Origin: an uncultured Eubacteriales bacterium
GTDB lineage: Bacteria; Bacillota; Clostridia; Christensenellales; Aristaeellaceae
Direction: 5' to 3'
NCBI GenBank assembly: GCA_902777335.1
Contig: CACYTF010000001.1
Coordinates: 1 to 64,000, forward strand
DNA length: 64,000 nucleotides
Numbering within the stretch: position 1 is the stretch's first letter; the number at the start of each line of letters is the position of its first letter. Under the pieces are notes generated by a model. The model was not told the DNA's origin, did not search any database, and was given only the letters and a program-made list of their open reading frames with translations. The position numbers were made by a program, and so were the translations under genes. Positions 56,457 to 64,000 of the stretch are shown here, in pieces.

Positions 56457-57650
56457 TTAATTTTCCTGTGACTTTTCATCGCTTCCCCGGGCGCTTTCGG
56501 CGGGCGCGCCCTCAGGCGCGGGGGTCTGGGCGCGCCGGGTATCGTCCGCGGCGGACTCGCGTCTTTCCTCGGCGGCCTTTGGGCCGCGGCCGCGCCTGCG
56601 CCGGTGCTCCTTGGCGGGGGCCGGGGCCTGCGCCGCCGGGTCATCGTCCTTCATCATCTCCAGGAACTGATCGGTGCTCAGGTTCTTGGGGGCCTTCTGG
56701 CGGGGATAGCGCTTCTTCCTGTCCTTGTCGTCCTTGTCGTCCTCGCCCGCTTCCGCCTCGGCGGCCTCGGCCTGGGGGCGGCCCCTGCGCGGCTTTTTGT
56801 CCGCCCGCGGCTGCTCGCGCACGGCGGCGGCGTCATCCGGGCCGGGGCGGCGCACCTCGTCGATGGCGTATTCGCGCACGTCGAAGGTGTCGTCGTCCAC
56901 GCGGATGCGCACCTTGACGCGCTCCTTGATGCAGTTGATCTCGGTGATCACGCCCACGCCGTCCGGCGTGACGATGTCCTTGCCCACCCGGGGCAGGCGC
57001 TTGAGCACCTGCTCGTAGTTGTCCTGCTCGTACTTCAGGCAGCACATCAGCCGCCCGCACTGGCCCGAGATCTTGGTGGGGTTCAGCGACAGGTTCTGCT
57101 CCTTGGCCATCTTGATGGACACGGGCTGGAATTCGCCCAGGAACGCGCCGCAGCAGATCTGCCTGCCGCAGGCGCCCAGGCCGCCCAGCATCTTCGCCTC
57201 GTCGCGCACGCCGATCTGCCGAAGCTCGATGCGGATCTTGAACACCGAGGCCAGGTCCTTCACCAGGTCTCTGAAGTCCACGCGCCCGTTGGCAGTGAAG
57301 TAGAATATGATCTTGTTGTTGTCGAAGGTGAACTCCACGCTCACCAGCTTCATGTCCAGCTTGTGCTTGGCGATCCGCTCCTGGCAGATGGCGAACGCCT
57401 CCCGCTCGCGCTGCTCGTTGGCCTCGGCGCGGCGCACGTCCTCCTCGTTGGCGATGCGGACCACCTTCTTCAGGGGCGTCACGATCTGCGCATCGTTGAC
57501 CGAGCGGGACCCGGTGACCACCTCGCCGATCTCCACGCCCCGCGCGGTCTCGACGATGACGTTGTCGCCCGGCCTGGGCCATATGCCGTCCGGGTCAAAG
57601 TAGTAGACCTTGCCCGCCTTCTTGAATCGAACACCGATTACCGTTGCCAT
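56457..57650 (-). CDS. ricT: PSP1-domain protein RicT (YaaT)
   Basis: 397 aa. PSP1 fold: PDGIWPRPGDNVIVETARG, GACGRQICCGAFLGEF and SGQCGRLMCCLKYE, whose cysteine pairs fit the Fe-S ligands of the Bacillus Y-complex (RicA/F/T). That complex promotes RNase Y-dependent mRNA maturation and Spo0A phosphorelay flux. The last ~125 residues are a charged, low-complexity tail (K/R/E/A-rich) absent from short homologues. The start overlaps holB by 13 nt. Confidence 0.93.
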   Translation of the reverse strand: MATVIGVRFKKAGKVYYFDPDGIWPRPGDNVIVETARGVEIGEVVTGSRSVNDAQIVTPLKKVVRIANEEDVRRAEANEQREREAFAICQERIAKHKLDMKLVSVEFTFDNNKIIFYFTANGRVDFRDLVKDLASVFKIRIELRQIGVRDEAKMLGGLGACGRQICCGAFLGEFQPVSIKMAKEQNLSLNPTKISGQCGRLMCCLKYEQDNYEQVLKRLPRVGKDIVTPDGVGVITEINCIKERVKVRIRVDDDTFDVREYAIDEVRRPGPDDAAAVREQPRADKKPRRGRPQAEAAEAEAGEDDKDDKDRKKRYPRQKAPKNLSTDQFLEMMKDDDPAAQAPAPAKEHRRRRGRGPKAAEERRESAADDTRRAQTPAPEGAPAESARGSDEKSQEN

Positions 57651-58618
57651 GAAAGTACCGTCCTTCCGCTGTTACCAGCCTCTGTCAATCCAAAATACAA
57701 CTGCTCGAGCGCGCCCGACCAGGCCACGTTGCTGTCCAGCTGCTTTCGGGCGCGCACCACGCCCCGCAGAAGCAGCCCGCCGTCCACGCGGCATGCGCCC
57801 AGCCGCTCCTTTTCCGCGGCCTGATAGGGCGCGCCGCCGCTCTGCACGGCCATCAGATCCCGCGCCCAGAGCTCCATGATGTCCAGTATATCGCCCTCGC
57901 CGCCCTTCCTGTCCTCCAGCGGCACCGCCGCGGCGGCCACGGTGGCGGGGCCCTTCAGCGACTCGATCGACCGGATCACCTGTTCGCGCAGCGAGAACCA
58001 TTCCTCGTCGCCGTCGATCTCCAGCGCCCTGCCCACCGAGCCCTGGGCCGCCCCGGCCAGCAGCGCCGCCCGCCCGGGCTCCATGCCGCGCCGCATGAGC
58101 ACCGCGGCGCAATCCTGCACGCTCAGGTCCGAAAAGCGCACCGTCTGGCACCTGGACACGATGGTGCCCAGCAGGCCGCCGGGCGCGTCGCTGATCAGAA
58201 AGAACATGGCGTCGCCCACGGGGCTCTCCAGCGTCTTCAGCATCGCGTTCTGGGCGCTGGGGGTCATGCGGTCCGCCTGCTCGATCAGCGCCACGTGCCG
58301 CCCGCCCTCGTAGGGGCGCAGGGCCAGCGCGTCGATCAGCGCACGCACCTCGTCCACGCCGATGCTCTTCTTCTCCGGGCGCAGCACGTGCACGTCCGGG
58401 TGGGTGCCGTTCAAAAAACGCTTGCAGGCGGGGCAGACGCCGCAGGGCCTGTCATGGCCCGTGCACACCAGCGACTGGGCGAACAGCCGCGCCACCGTGC
58501 GCTTGCCGGAGCCGTGGGGCCCGGTGAACAGAAGGGCATGAACAATGCGCCCGGCCTGTACCGAACGCATCAGCTGTTCCATTTTATCGCCGTAGCCCGC
58601 AAACTCGGATAGCTTCAA
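57638..58618 (-). CDS. holB: DNA polymerase III delta-prime subunit
   Basis: 326 aa. The start is a TTG at 58618 with GAGG 6 nt upstream; the next ATG is 12 codons in and lacks a site. Clamp-loader AAA+ domain: HALLFTGPHGSGKRTVARLFA (Walker A), zinc module CGVCPACKRF, MLKTLESPVGDAMFFLISDA and sensor-1 TIVSRCQTVRF (SRC motif). It loads the beta clamp together with DnaX and delta. The order darA-holB-ricT is the conserved Bacillota arrangement. Confidence 0.94.
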   Translation of the reverse strand: MKLSEFAGYGDKMEQLMRSVQAGRIVHALLFTGPHGSGKRTVARLFAQSLVCTGHDRPCGVCPACKRFLNGTHPDVHVLRPEKKSIGVDEVRALIDALALRPYEGGRHVALIEQADRMTPSAQNAMLKTLESPVGDAMFFLISDAPGGLLGTIVSRCQTVRFSDLSVQDCAAVLMRRGMEPGRAALLAGAAQGSVGRALEIDGDEEWFSLREQVIRSIESLKGPATVAAAAVPLEDRKGGEGDILDIMELWARDLMAVQSGGAPYQAAEKERLGACRVDGGLLLRGVVRARKQLDSNVAWSGALEQLYFGLTEAGNSGRTVLSWQR

Positions 58619-58626
58619 ACCAAACC

Positions 58627-58956
58627 TCAGATCTTCCTGAACTGCTCGACATCCAGCACGAAAATGGTGGCCCCGCCCACGGTGACCTCCACCGGATAGG
58701 GCACGTACACGCCCGTCGTGCCGGAGATCGGCGACGGCGTCGTGGCGATCTGCTTGCGACTCTTGCAGACCTTTTCGATGACGCCCATCGCGTTGTCCAG
58801 CTTGTCGTCTTCAACGCCCACCAGCAGCGTGGTGTTGCCGGCGCGCAGGAAGCCGCCCGTGGTGGCCAGCTTCGTCACGCGATAGCCCTCGGTCATCAGG
58901 TTGTTGATCAGCCGCGAGGCGTCCTCATCCTGCACAATGGCGACAATCAGCTTCAT
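58627..58956 (-). CDS. darA: Cyclic-di-AMP receptor DarA (PstA/YaaQ)
   Basis: 109 aa, the family length, with a GGGGGG-type ribosome site. P-II-like fold: KLIVAIVQDEDASRLINNLM, VTKLATTGGFLRAGNTTLLVGVEDD. It binds c-di-AMP as a trimer; downstream targets are unknown. First gene of the darA-holB-ricT unit. Confidence 0.95.
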   Translation of the reverse strand: MKLIVAIVQDEDASRLINNLMTEGYRVTKLATTGGFLRAGNTTLLVGVEDDKLDNAMGVIEKVCKSRKQIATTPSPISGTTGVYVPYPVEVTVGGATIFVLDVEQFRKI

Positions 58957-58989
58957 AGGGAGCCCCCCTTGTTACCTTTTCGCATTTGT

Positions 58990-59018
58990 ATTATACACGC
59001 TTTTTCCCGATTATGCAA
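58990..59018 (-). promoter_or_regulatory. Promoter of darA-holB-ricT
   Basis: On the minus strand TTGCAT (59013-59018), 17 nt, TATAAT (58990-58995), 33 nt before the ATG. Confidence 0.7.
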
Positions 59019-59067
59019 CCTTTTCCTACCGAAATAATCGTCGATGGCCCGCCCGGGGGCGTTTCGC

Positions 59068-59096
59068 TTGACAACCGGCGGCATTGGCGATACAAT
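59068..59096 (+). promoter_or_regulatory. Promoter of the secreted protein / hemolysin III pair
   Basis: TTGACA (59068-59073), 17 nt, TACAAT (59091-59096), divergent from darA. Confidence 0.75.
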
Positions 59097-59145
59097 AGGG
59101 CGTGTTGGAACGACATAAGCAACCGCGGCGAAGGAGCGGATCACC

Positions 59146-59814
59146 ATGAAGAAGTTACTGTCGATACTGTTGTGCGCGCTGCTGGCGATGCTCCCCGCGC
59201 TGGCCGAGGCGCCGGGCGGCGTCCCGGACATGGGCGGCGACACCTATTCCGACGGGCAGCCCCCGCGCGACGGCCTCTCCGCCGGAGACGGGCTCACGAT
59301 CGAGGTCAACGGGGAAACCGTCAAGCTGCAGTTTGACGACTCACCGCTGTATTCCTCGGTGCAGAACGGCCTGGTGCAGGCCTCCTACTCCGCCTACGGC
59401 AGCGACGGCGACACCCTGTACGTGCTGTACCTGCTCTTCCCGGACACCGCGCAGGCCGGCATGGTGATCACCCCCGAGTACGCCGTCACCGCCGGCGAGG
59501 AGGCCTCCGTGGTGCTCATCGTATCCTCCCGCGAGCGGGAGCTGTACTACTTCTGCAGCGCGGCGGCGGGCACGATCTACCCCGCCGAATCCACGTTCTC
59601 CATCGCCCTGGACAGCGTGGGCCCCGCCCCGGGCGGCACCGCCTACGCCGGCAGGCTGTCGGCCACGCTGATCGCGCTGGACCCGTCTTCCCAATCCGAA
59701 GTCGCCCGGCTGGCGATCCCGGAGACCGCCTTCAGCTTCACCATCGCGGGCTACACCGGCCCGTCGGCCGCGCCCGGCGCGACGCCCGTGCCGGAGGACA
59801 TGCGAAAAGTATAA
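59146..59814 (+). CDS. Secreted protein of unknown function
   Basis: 222 aa; the start follows GAAGGAGCGG. Signal peptide MKKLLSILLCALLAMLPALAEA, likely cleaved near residue 20-21. The mature part has a Gly/Pro/Asp-rich start, then a beta-rich domain (VKLQFDDSPLYSSVQNGLV, MVITPEYAVTAGEEASVVLIV) and a Pro/Ala tail. It resembles no family I can name. It is followed after 18 nt by a hemolysin III-type gene and is probably co-transcribed. Confidence 0.75.
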   Translation: MKKLLSILLCALLAMLPALAEAPGGVPDMGGDTYSDGQPPRDGLSAGDGLTIEVNGETVKLQFDDSPLYSSVQNGLVQASYSAYGSDGDTLYVLYLLFPDTAQAGMVITPEYAVTAGEEASVVLIVSSRERELYYFCSAAAGTIYPAESTFSIALDSVGPAPGGTAYAGRLSATLIALDPSSQSEVARLAIPETAFSFTIAGYTGPSAAPGATPVPEDMRKV

Positions 59815-59832
59815 TTGACAGAGGATCAGCCC

Positions 59833-60507
59833 ATGAAACGAACGCCCCTGCGCGAAAGAAAAATGCCGGACTACACCCGCGGCGAAGAGATCACCAACAT
59901 GGTCACCCACATCGTCGGCGGCGCGCTGGGGGTACTGGCGCTGGTGCTGTGCCCGGTAGTGGGCGTGCGGCATCACAGCGCCTGGAGCGTGGTCAGCGGC
60001 GCGGTGTTCGGCTTCAGCCTGCTGGTGCTGTACACGATCTCCAGCGTCTATCACGGCCTGAGCCCGCGGCTGTTCGGCAAGCGGGTGATGCAGGTGCTGG
60101 ACCACTGCAGCATATTCCTGCTGATCGCGGGCACCTACACCCCCATCACGCTGTGTACGCTTCGCGCCCATGACCCGGTGCTGGGCTGGGCGCTGTTCGG
60201 CGCGATATGGGCGCTGGCCGCGGTGGGAATCACCTTCAACGCCATTGACCTGAAAAAGTACGACAAGTTCTCGATGGCCTGCTACCTGCTGATGGGCTGG
60301 GCCATCGTGATGCGCATCGGCCTGGTCCGACATCTGATCGGCCCGGGCGGTTTCTGGCTGCTGCTGAGCGGCGGGCTGGCCTACACCGCCGGCGCCGTGC
60401 TCTACGTGATCGGCCGGAAGCGGCGCTATGCCCACTCCGCGTTTCACGTGTTCGTGGTCATCGGAAGCCTTCTGCACTTTCTGTGCATCCTTCTGTACGT
60501 GATCTGA
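59833..60507 (+). CDS. Hemolysin III / TrhA family membrane protein
   Basis: 224 aa from ATG 59833 (AGAGGATC upstream); a TTG 18 nt earlier directly abuts the previous stop. Seven hydrophobic helices and the PAQR-superfamily motifs: EEITNMVTHIVGG, SSVYHGLS and the C-terminal HSAFHVFVVIGSLLH that supply the putative zinc ligands. TrhA homologues affect membrane lipid homeostasis; the historical hemolysin name comes from Bacillus cereus and does not imply virulence here. Confidence 0.92.
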   Translation: MKRTPLRERKMPDYTRGEEITNMVTHIVGGALGVLALVLCPVVGVRHHSAWSVVSGAVFGFSLLVLYTISSVYHGLSPRLFGKRVMQVLDHCSIFLLIAGTYTPITLCTLRAHDPVLGWALFGAIWALAAVGITFNAIDLKKYDKFSMACYLLMGWAIVMRIGLVRHLIGPGGFWLLLSGGLAYTAGAVLYVIGRKRRYAHSAFHVFVVIGSLLHFLCILLYVI

Positions 60508-60511
60508 GGCC

Positions 60512-61045
60512 TCACCGCCAGACCGCCCGCCGGATCGACCGGGCGAGCAGGCTCGCGGCGATGATCTTCACGGCGTCCCCGGCCAGAAACGGCACCACGC
60601 ACAGCATCAGCGCGGCGGCCAGGCCGTTCTTCGTCTGGAGCATGAACCAGGCCGTGCCGACGGCGTACAGCGCCGCCGTGCCGACGACCATGAACGCGGG
60701 CAGCTTCCAGCCCGGCGTCGGTTCGGCCCCGTCGCCCCTCACCGCCAGGCCGGTGATCCACGCGCAGGCCAGATAGCCGATCAGATAGCCGCCGGTGACT
60801 CCGACGAGCTTTTGGAATCCCCCCGTGAAGCCGGAAAACACCGGCACGCCCACCATGCCCACCAACAGATACACCGCCACGGCCAGCGCGCCGCGCTTCG
60901 CGCCCAGCACCGCGCCGGCCAGGTACACCACAAAGGTGGCCAGCGACAGCGGTATCGGGCCCACGGCGATCGACAGGGGCCCCGCGACGCACAGCAGCGC
61001 CGCCATCACGGCGATGATCGCCATTTCCCGGGTCTTCGTATTCAT
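60512..61045 (-). CDS. bioY: Biotin transporter BioY (ECF S-component)
   Basis: 177 aa from ATG 61045 (GGGAG upstream). Six helices; GPIPLSLATFVVYLAGAVLG, GVPVFSGFTGGFQKLVGVTGGYLIGY are BioY signatures. It captures biotin for the shared ECF energising module, encoded elsewhere. It starts 11 nt after birA, with which it forms a biotin uptake and attachment operon. Confidence 0.95.
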   Translation of the reverse strand: MNTKTREMAIIAVMAALLCVAGPLSIAVGPIPLSLATFVVYLAGAVLGAKRGALAVAVYLLVGMVGVPVFSGFTGGFQKLVGVTGGYLIGYLACAWITGLAVRGDGAEPTPGWKLPAFMVVGTAALYAVGTAWFMLQTKNGLAAALMLCVVPFLAGDAVKIIAASLLARSIRRAVWR

Positions 61046-61056
61046 AGCGTTCTCCC

Positions 61057-62025
61057 TCATCTGAGCTTCAGGCTGATCTCTCCGGAGCCCACGCGCCTCA
61101 GGCCCGCGGGCGTCTGTATCACCAGCCTGCCCTGGTCGTCGATGTCCACGGCGCGGGCCTCGAAGCGCTCGTCCCCGCGCAGCACCAGCACGTCGCGCCC
61201 GATCACGTTGGAGCGCGCCCGGCTCTCCGCCATGAACGCGCAGGTGTCCAGCTGCCCGTACAGCGCCTCGAGCTGGTTGGAGATCTCCGCGATCAGTCGG
61301 CTCCGGCTGACCTCGCAGCCGCATTCGTTCCCGATGGACGTGGCGATCGGTTCCAGCTCCGGCGGAAAGCGCATGGCCGCCACGTTCACGCCGATGCCCA
61401 GCACCGCGTAGTCCAGCATGCCGCTTTCAAAGTCCATGCCGGCCTCGCACAGTATGCCGCAGACCTTCTTGCCCGCGATGTACAGGTCGTTGACCCACTT
61501 GATCTGAACCGCCACGTCGGCCACCGACTCGATGGCGCGGGCCACGGCCACCGCGGCCATCGACGTGATCATCACCGCCCGCTCGGCCAGCAGCTTCGGC
61601 CTGAGCACATAGGTGATGTACACGCCCGAATGCGCCGGCGAGAAGAACGAGCGCCCCATGCGCCCCTTTCCCCCGCTCTGGGATTCGGCGATCACCAGGT
61701 ACCCGTGGGGCGCGCCGGTGGCCGCCAGGGCCTTGGCGCGGGTGTTCGTGGAGTCCAGCGCCGGGTGGAGCTCCATCCGCGCGCCGATGGTTTCGGCCTT
61801 CAGCCAGCGCTCGATCTCAGGTACGCAGATCCGGTCGGGCGCGCCGGCCAGCTTGTAGCCCCGGTTGGTGGCCGCCTCAATGGCGTAGCCCTCCCGCCGC
61901 AGCTGCTCGATGGCCTTCCACACGGCGTTGCGGCTCACGCCGATCTTGCGCGCGATGCGCTCGCCGGACAGGGGCTCGCTCTGCGCCGTCAAAAGCCGTA
62001 TGACTTCCTGTTTGGTCGTGGACAT
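61057..62025 (-). CDS. birA: Bifunctional biotin-protein ligase/repressor
   Basis: 322 aa, GGAGG upstream. N-terminal winged helix (about 1-62, GERIARKIGVSRNAVWKAIEQLR), catalytic core with the biotinyl-AMP loop SQSGGKGRMGRSFFSP (GRGRxGR type), KWVNDLYI and GIGVNV, and a C-terminal SH3-like domain. It biotinylates carboxylases and, through the N-terminal domain, represses biotin genes, presumably its own operon with bioY. Confidence 0.96.
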   Translation of the reverse strand: MSTTKQEVIRLLTAQSEPLSGERIARKIGVSRNAVWKAIEQLRREGYAIEAATNRGYKLAGAPDRICVPEIERWLKAETIGARMELHPALDSTNTRAKALAATGAPHGYLVIAESQSGGKGRMGRSFFSPAHSGVYITYVLRPKLLAERAVMITSMAAVAVARAIESVADVAVQIKWVNDLYIAGKKVCGILCEAGMDFESGMLDYAVLGIGVNVAAMRFPPELEPIATSIGNECGCEVSRSRLIAEISNQLEALYGQLDTCAFMAESRARSNVIGRDVLVLRGDERFEARAVDIDDQGRLVIQTPAGLRRVGSGEISLKLR

Positions 62026-62052
62026 GATAAAACCTCCGCATGCGATGCAAAC

Positions 62053-62108
62053 AACATAGCACGCGGAGGTCTTATTGTCAACTGCAAATTGTTAATAGGG
62101 TGACAATT
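62053..62108 (-). promoter_or_regulatory. birA-bioY promoter with candidate BirA half-sites
   Basis: On the minus strand TTGACA (62076-62081), 17 nt, TATGTT (62053-62058). On the plus strand ATTGTCAA (62074-62081), ATTGTTAA (62089-62096) and inverted TGACAATT (62101-62108) resemble BirA half-sites (TTGTTAAC type), covering and flanking the -35. Spacing differs from the classic 15-16 nt, so operator function is tentative. Confidence 0.5.
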
Positions 62109-62742
62109 ATGAATTCGCGGCCACCCGTTCGTCCCGCTCCCGCCTGGAGAACACGCAGCCGCAGTAGTCCTGCCGGTACAGTCCGTATTCGGCGGACAGC
62201 TCGCAGGAGCGCTTGTAGCCGTTGCGCTTCTTGAAGTCGGAGGGGAGCCACCGCACGCCCTCCCGCGCGCCCAGCTCCATGCCGATGGCGTTCAGGAGCC
62301 GCGCGTCCTTCAGGGGGCTGATGGTCAGCGTGGTGGTGAACCAGTCGCTGCCCAGCCGCGCCGCCAGCTTCGCCGTCGCGCCCAGGCGCATGCGAAAGCA
62401 CCGCTCGCAGCGGGCGCCGCCCTCCCGGTCCAGCTCGTGGCCGCGGCACATGGCCATGAAGGCCGCGTTGTCGTAGTCGCCGCGGATGATCCGTATGTCG
62501 TTCTCGTGGGGCAGGCGCTCCACCAGGCGTTCAAGCTCGGCGACGCGGTGCTCGAACTCCTCCAGCGGCGCGATGTTGGGGTTGTAGTAGAACAGGTCGA
62601 TGTCAAAATGCGGGGTCAGCGCCTCCAGCACGTAGCTGCTGCAGGGCGCGCAGCAGCTGTGCAGCAAAAGGCGCGGCCTGCGCGCCGAACCGGCGATCCG
62701 CGCGAGCGCGCGCTCCATTTCGATCTGATAGTTCGTGTTCAC
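62107..62742 (-). CDS. queH: Epoxyqueuosine reductase QueH
   Basis: 211 aa. The start is GTG 62742, overlapping the lipid kinase stop (GTGA). LLLHSCCAPCSSYVL, CERCFRMRL and the C-terminal QDYCGCVFS carry the Fe-S and redox cysteines of the cobalamin-independent QueH family (formerly DUF208). It performs the last step of queuosine synthesis in tRNA. No other que genes are nearby, which fits queuosine-precursor salvage. Confidence 0.94.
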   Translation of the reverse strand: MNTNYQIEMERALARIAGSARRPRLLLHSCCAPCSSYVLEALTPHFDIDLFYYNPNIAPLEEFEHRVAELERLVERLPHENDIRIIRGDYDNAAFMAMCRGHELDREGGARCERCFRMRLGATAKLAARLGSDWFTTTLTISPLKDARLLNAIGMELGAREGVRWLPSDFKKRNGYKRSCELSAEYGLYRQDYCGCVFSRRERDERVAANS

Positions 62743-63674
62743 AGCTCCGCTTCTTCGTCTGTGTATTCAAAGGGCACAGACTGCCCGTCCTTCGGCACGA
62801 TGATGCGCACGGCGCTGTGCAGGTTCTCCAGCAGCACGTGGTCCGTCTCCGGCTCGCGCTCGCCGTCCAGCGTCCACTCCACGGCCTCGGCGCACTCCAC
62901 CCTGACCTTCCGCCCGGAAAAGAAGTGGATCATGTCGTTGGGCACGTTCATGGTGGTCAGGCCCGCGAATATGCTGCCCAGCTGGGCCGGGTTCGTGGGG
63001 TTTCTGACCAGCGTGACCTCGAACTTGCCATCGTTCAGCGCCACCAGCTGGGTGTCCAGCTTCAGTATGCCGCCCACCGAGGTGGAGTTGGTGATGGAGC
63101 AAAATATGAAGTCGTCCTCCAGCATCAAATCGCCCGCCGTCACGCGCATGTGAACGGGCTTGATGGCGGTCAGATCGCGCATGCCCTCTAAGATGTACGC
63201 CACGTGGCCCAGCACGTTCTTGGCCGCCTGAGGCGTGGTGTACGAGGTCTTCGCGAACGCGCCGCAGGTGGCGGTGTAGACGAAGTACCTGCCGTTGAAG
63301 CTGCCCACGTCCAGCGTCTGCGGCCGGCCCTCGACGATGTCCCGGGCCGCCCGCAGCACGTCGGAGGACAGGCCGATGCTGGAGGCGTAGTCGTTGGTGG
63401 TGCCGCAGGGAATGTAGCCCAGCGGGCAGGTCATGCCCGCGGCCAGCATGCCGGCGATGGTCTCGTTCAGGGTGCCGTCGCCGCCGGCGCAGACCACCAG
63501 GTCGAACTTCCGGCGGGTCTTGGCCAGCACCGAGGTGGCCTCGCCGCTGTAGCCGGTCACGTAGGTGTCGCACGAGTATCCGTGCTCGATAAACAGCCGG
63601 ATGATCTCCGCGAGGAAGCGGTTCACCCGGCGCTGTCCGGCATTCGGATTGACCACAAAAAACAGTTTCTTCAT
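62739..63674 (-). CDS. Diacylglycerol/lipid kinase, YegS/DgkB family
   Basis: 311 aa. VNPNAGQRR, the catalytic loop CAGGDGTLNETIAG and IPCGTTNDYASSIGL are conserved in the DAGK catalytic domain, and a C-terminal beta-sandwich completes the fold. It phosphorylates diacylglycerol or a related lipid at the membrane, supporting phospholipid turnover. It lies between a metallophosphoesterase gene and queH. Confidence 0.92.
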   Translation of the reverse strand: MKKLFFVVNPNAGQRRVNRFLAEIIRLFIEHGYSCDTYVTGYSGEATSVLAKTRRKFDLVVCAGGDGTLNETIAGMLAAGMTCPLGYIPCGTTNDYASSIGLSSDVLRAARDIVEGRPQTLDVGSFNGRYFVYTATCGAFAKTSYTTPQAAKNVLGHVAYILEGMRDLTAIKPVHMRVTAGDLMLEDDFIFCSITNSTSVGGILKLDTQLVALNDGKFEVTLVRNPTNPAQLGSIFAGLTTMNVPNDMIHFFSGRKVRVECAEAVEWTLDGEREPETDHVLLENLHSAVRIIVPKDGQSVPFEYTDEEAEL

Positions 63675-63689
63675 AGCACAGCTTCTCCG

Positions 63690-64000
63690 TCAGTCGTAGA
63701 GCCTGTACAGCCTGAACCCGAGCCCGTCGCAGGACACCTGGTGGTAGCGCACGCCGTCGCGCTCGCCCCGCACCGCGCCGTAGAGCGCGGCCCCGTGCAG
63801 GTGCCCGTACACGCAGTCGGTGACGCCGTAGGCCTTCAGCAGGTCCGAAAAGCCCGCCTCGCCCTCCGCCAGCGGCGGGTAGTGCATCAGCGCCGTGATC
63901 GGCGCCGCGGCGTCCAGGCGCCGGGCGCACTTCAGCGACATCTCCAGCCGCAGGCGCTCCCGGTTGTAGATGCGCGCGTCGTCCTCGGAGCACTCCGGCC
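63690..64000 (-). CDS. Metallophosphoesterase, partial (N-terminus beyond window)
   Basis: The frame is open from the right edge to TGA at 63690, about 103 codons. The visible C-terminal part has ITALMHYPPL (metal-binding His) and CVYGHLHG (GHxH motif) of calcineurin-like phosphoesterases. Upstream residues (EDDARIYNRERLRLEMSLK) are helical. The substrate cannot be judged without the N-terminal DxH and GNH(D/E) motifs. Confidence 0.85.
   Translation of the reverse strand, partial: PECSEDDARIYNRERLRLEMSLKCARRLDAAAPITALMHYPPLAEGEAGFSDLLKAYGVTDCVYGHLHGAALYGAVRGERDGVRYHQVSCDGLGFRLYRLYD

Noticed and set aside
59833..60507. Virulence hemolysin
   Set aside because: The hemolysin III/TrhA family is widespread in non-pathogens and linked to lipid homeostasis; the name is historical.

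Overview
The window reads as a chromosomal segment of a GC-rich, anaerobic member of the Clostridia (Bacillota), probably a gut lineage of the Oscillospirales or Christensenellales type. The reasons are: strong Gram-positive Shine-Dalgarno sites before nearly every gene; TTGACA/TATAAT promoters in the AT-rich gaps; the darA-holB-ricT block; PurBox-like sites ahead of purE; LplB/LplC-type sugar permeases with a membrane-bound YesN-like AraC regulator; and QueH in place of QueG. No phage, transposase, integrase or CRISPR array was seen. One tRNA (Arg, ACG) is present and no rRNA.

Layout. 1-4 kb: an edge-truncated zinc-ribbon protein, a macro-domain protein with an Xre-like tail, and a secreted papain-like/Big2 protein. 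4.1-8.2 kb: a heterodimeric ABC exporter behind a 23-codon leader ORF and terminator, ending in a 56-bp perfect palindrome. 8.2-12.2 kb: a cytidine deaminase and pheST. 12.3-21.4 kb: a pectin/rhamnogalacturonan uptake cluster (AraC regulator, LplB, LplC, solute-binding protein, a cytosolic pectin methylesterase-acetylesterase fusion, a serine hydrolase). 21.6-24.2 kb: tRNA-Arg, a MATE pump under a promoter overlaid with two operator copies, and an orphan OmpR-type regulator. 24.2-32.5 kb: an operon galK-tsaE-tsaB-rimI-murF-like, and a 1167-residue protein with an acidic repeat tract and 13 Cys/His modules. 32.7-35.2 kb: a CapA-type protein and MutY.

35.2-35.5 kb holds what I consider the most interesting locus: two convergent consensus promoters, one driving a 28-codon peptide gene and the other a ~105-nt RNA, meeting at a shared bidirectional terminator, with homologous 5' leaders. 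This is the architecture of an fst/par-like type I toxin-antitoxin cassette, lodged between purL and mutY.

35.5-47.4 kb: a complete ten-gene purine operon (purE-C-F-M-N-O, stand-alone AICAR transformylase, P-loop kinase, purD, purL) in which the usual bifunctional PurH is replaced by a split pair including an archaeal-type PurO cyclohydrolase. 47.7-51.0 kb: a four-gene putative metal (zinc?) ABC system. 51.1-55.9 kb: a LEA-like protein divergent from a frameshifted ROK regulator, then GH51 arabinofuranosidase, a DUF6171-like protein and DegV. 56-62.1 kb: a zinc-ribbon protein, darA-holB-ricT, a secreted protein, a hemolysin III family protein and birA-bioY. 62.1-64 kb: queH, a lipid kinase and an edge-truncated metallophosphoesterase.

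The genes are tightly packed. Many operon neighbours overlap by ATGA or GTGA, which implies translational coupling. Function calls rest on motif recognition from memory, without database searches.
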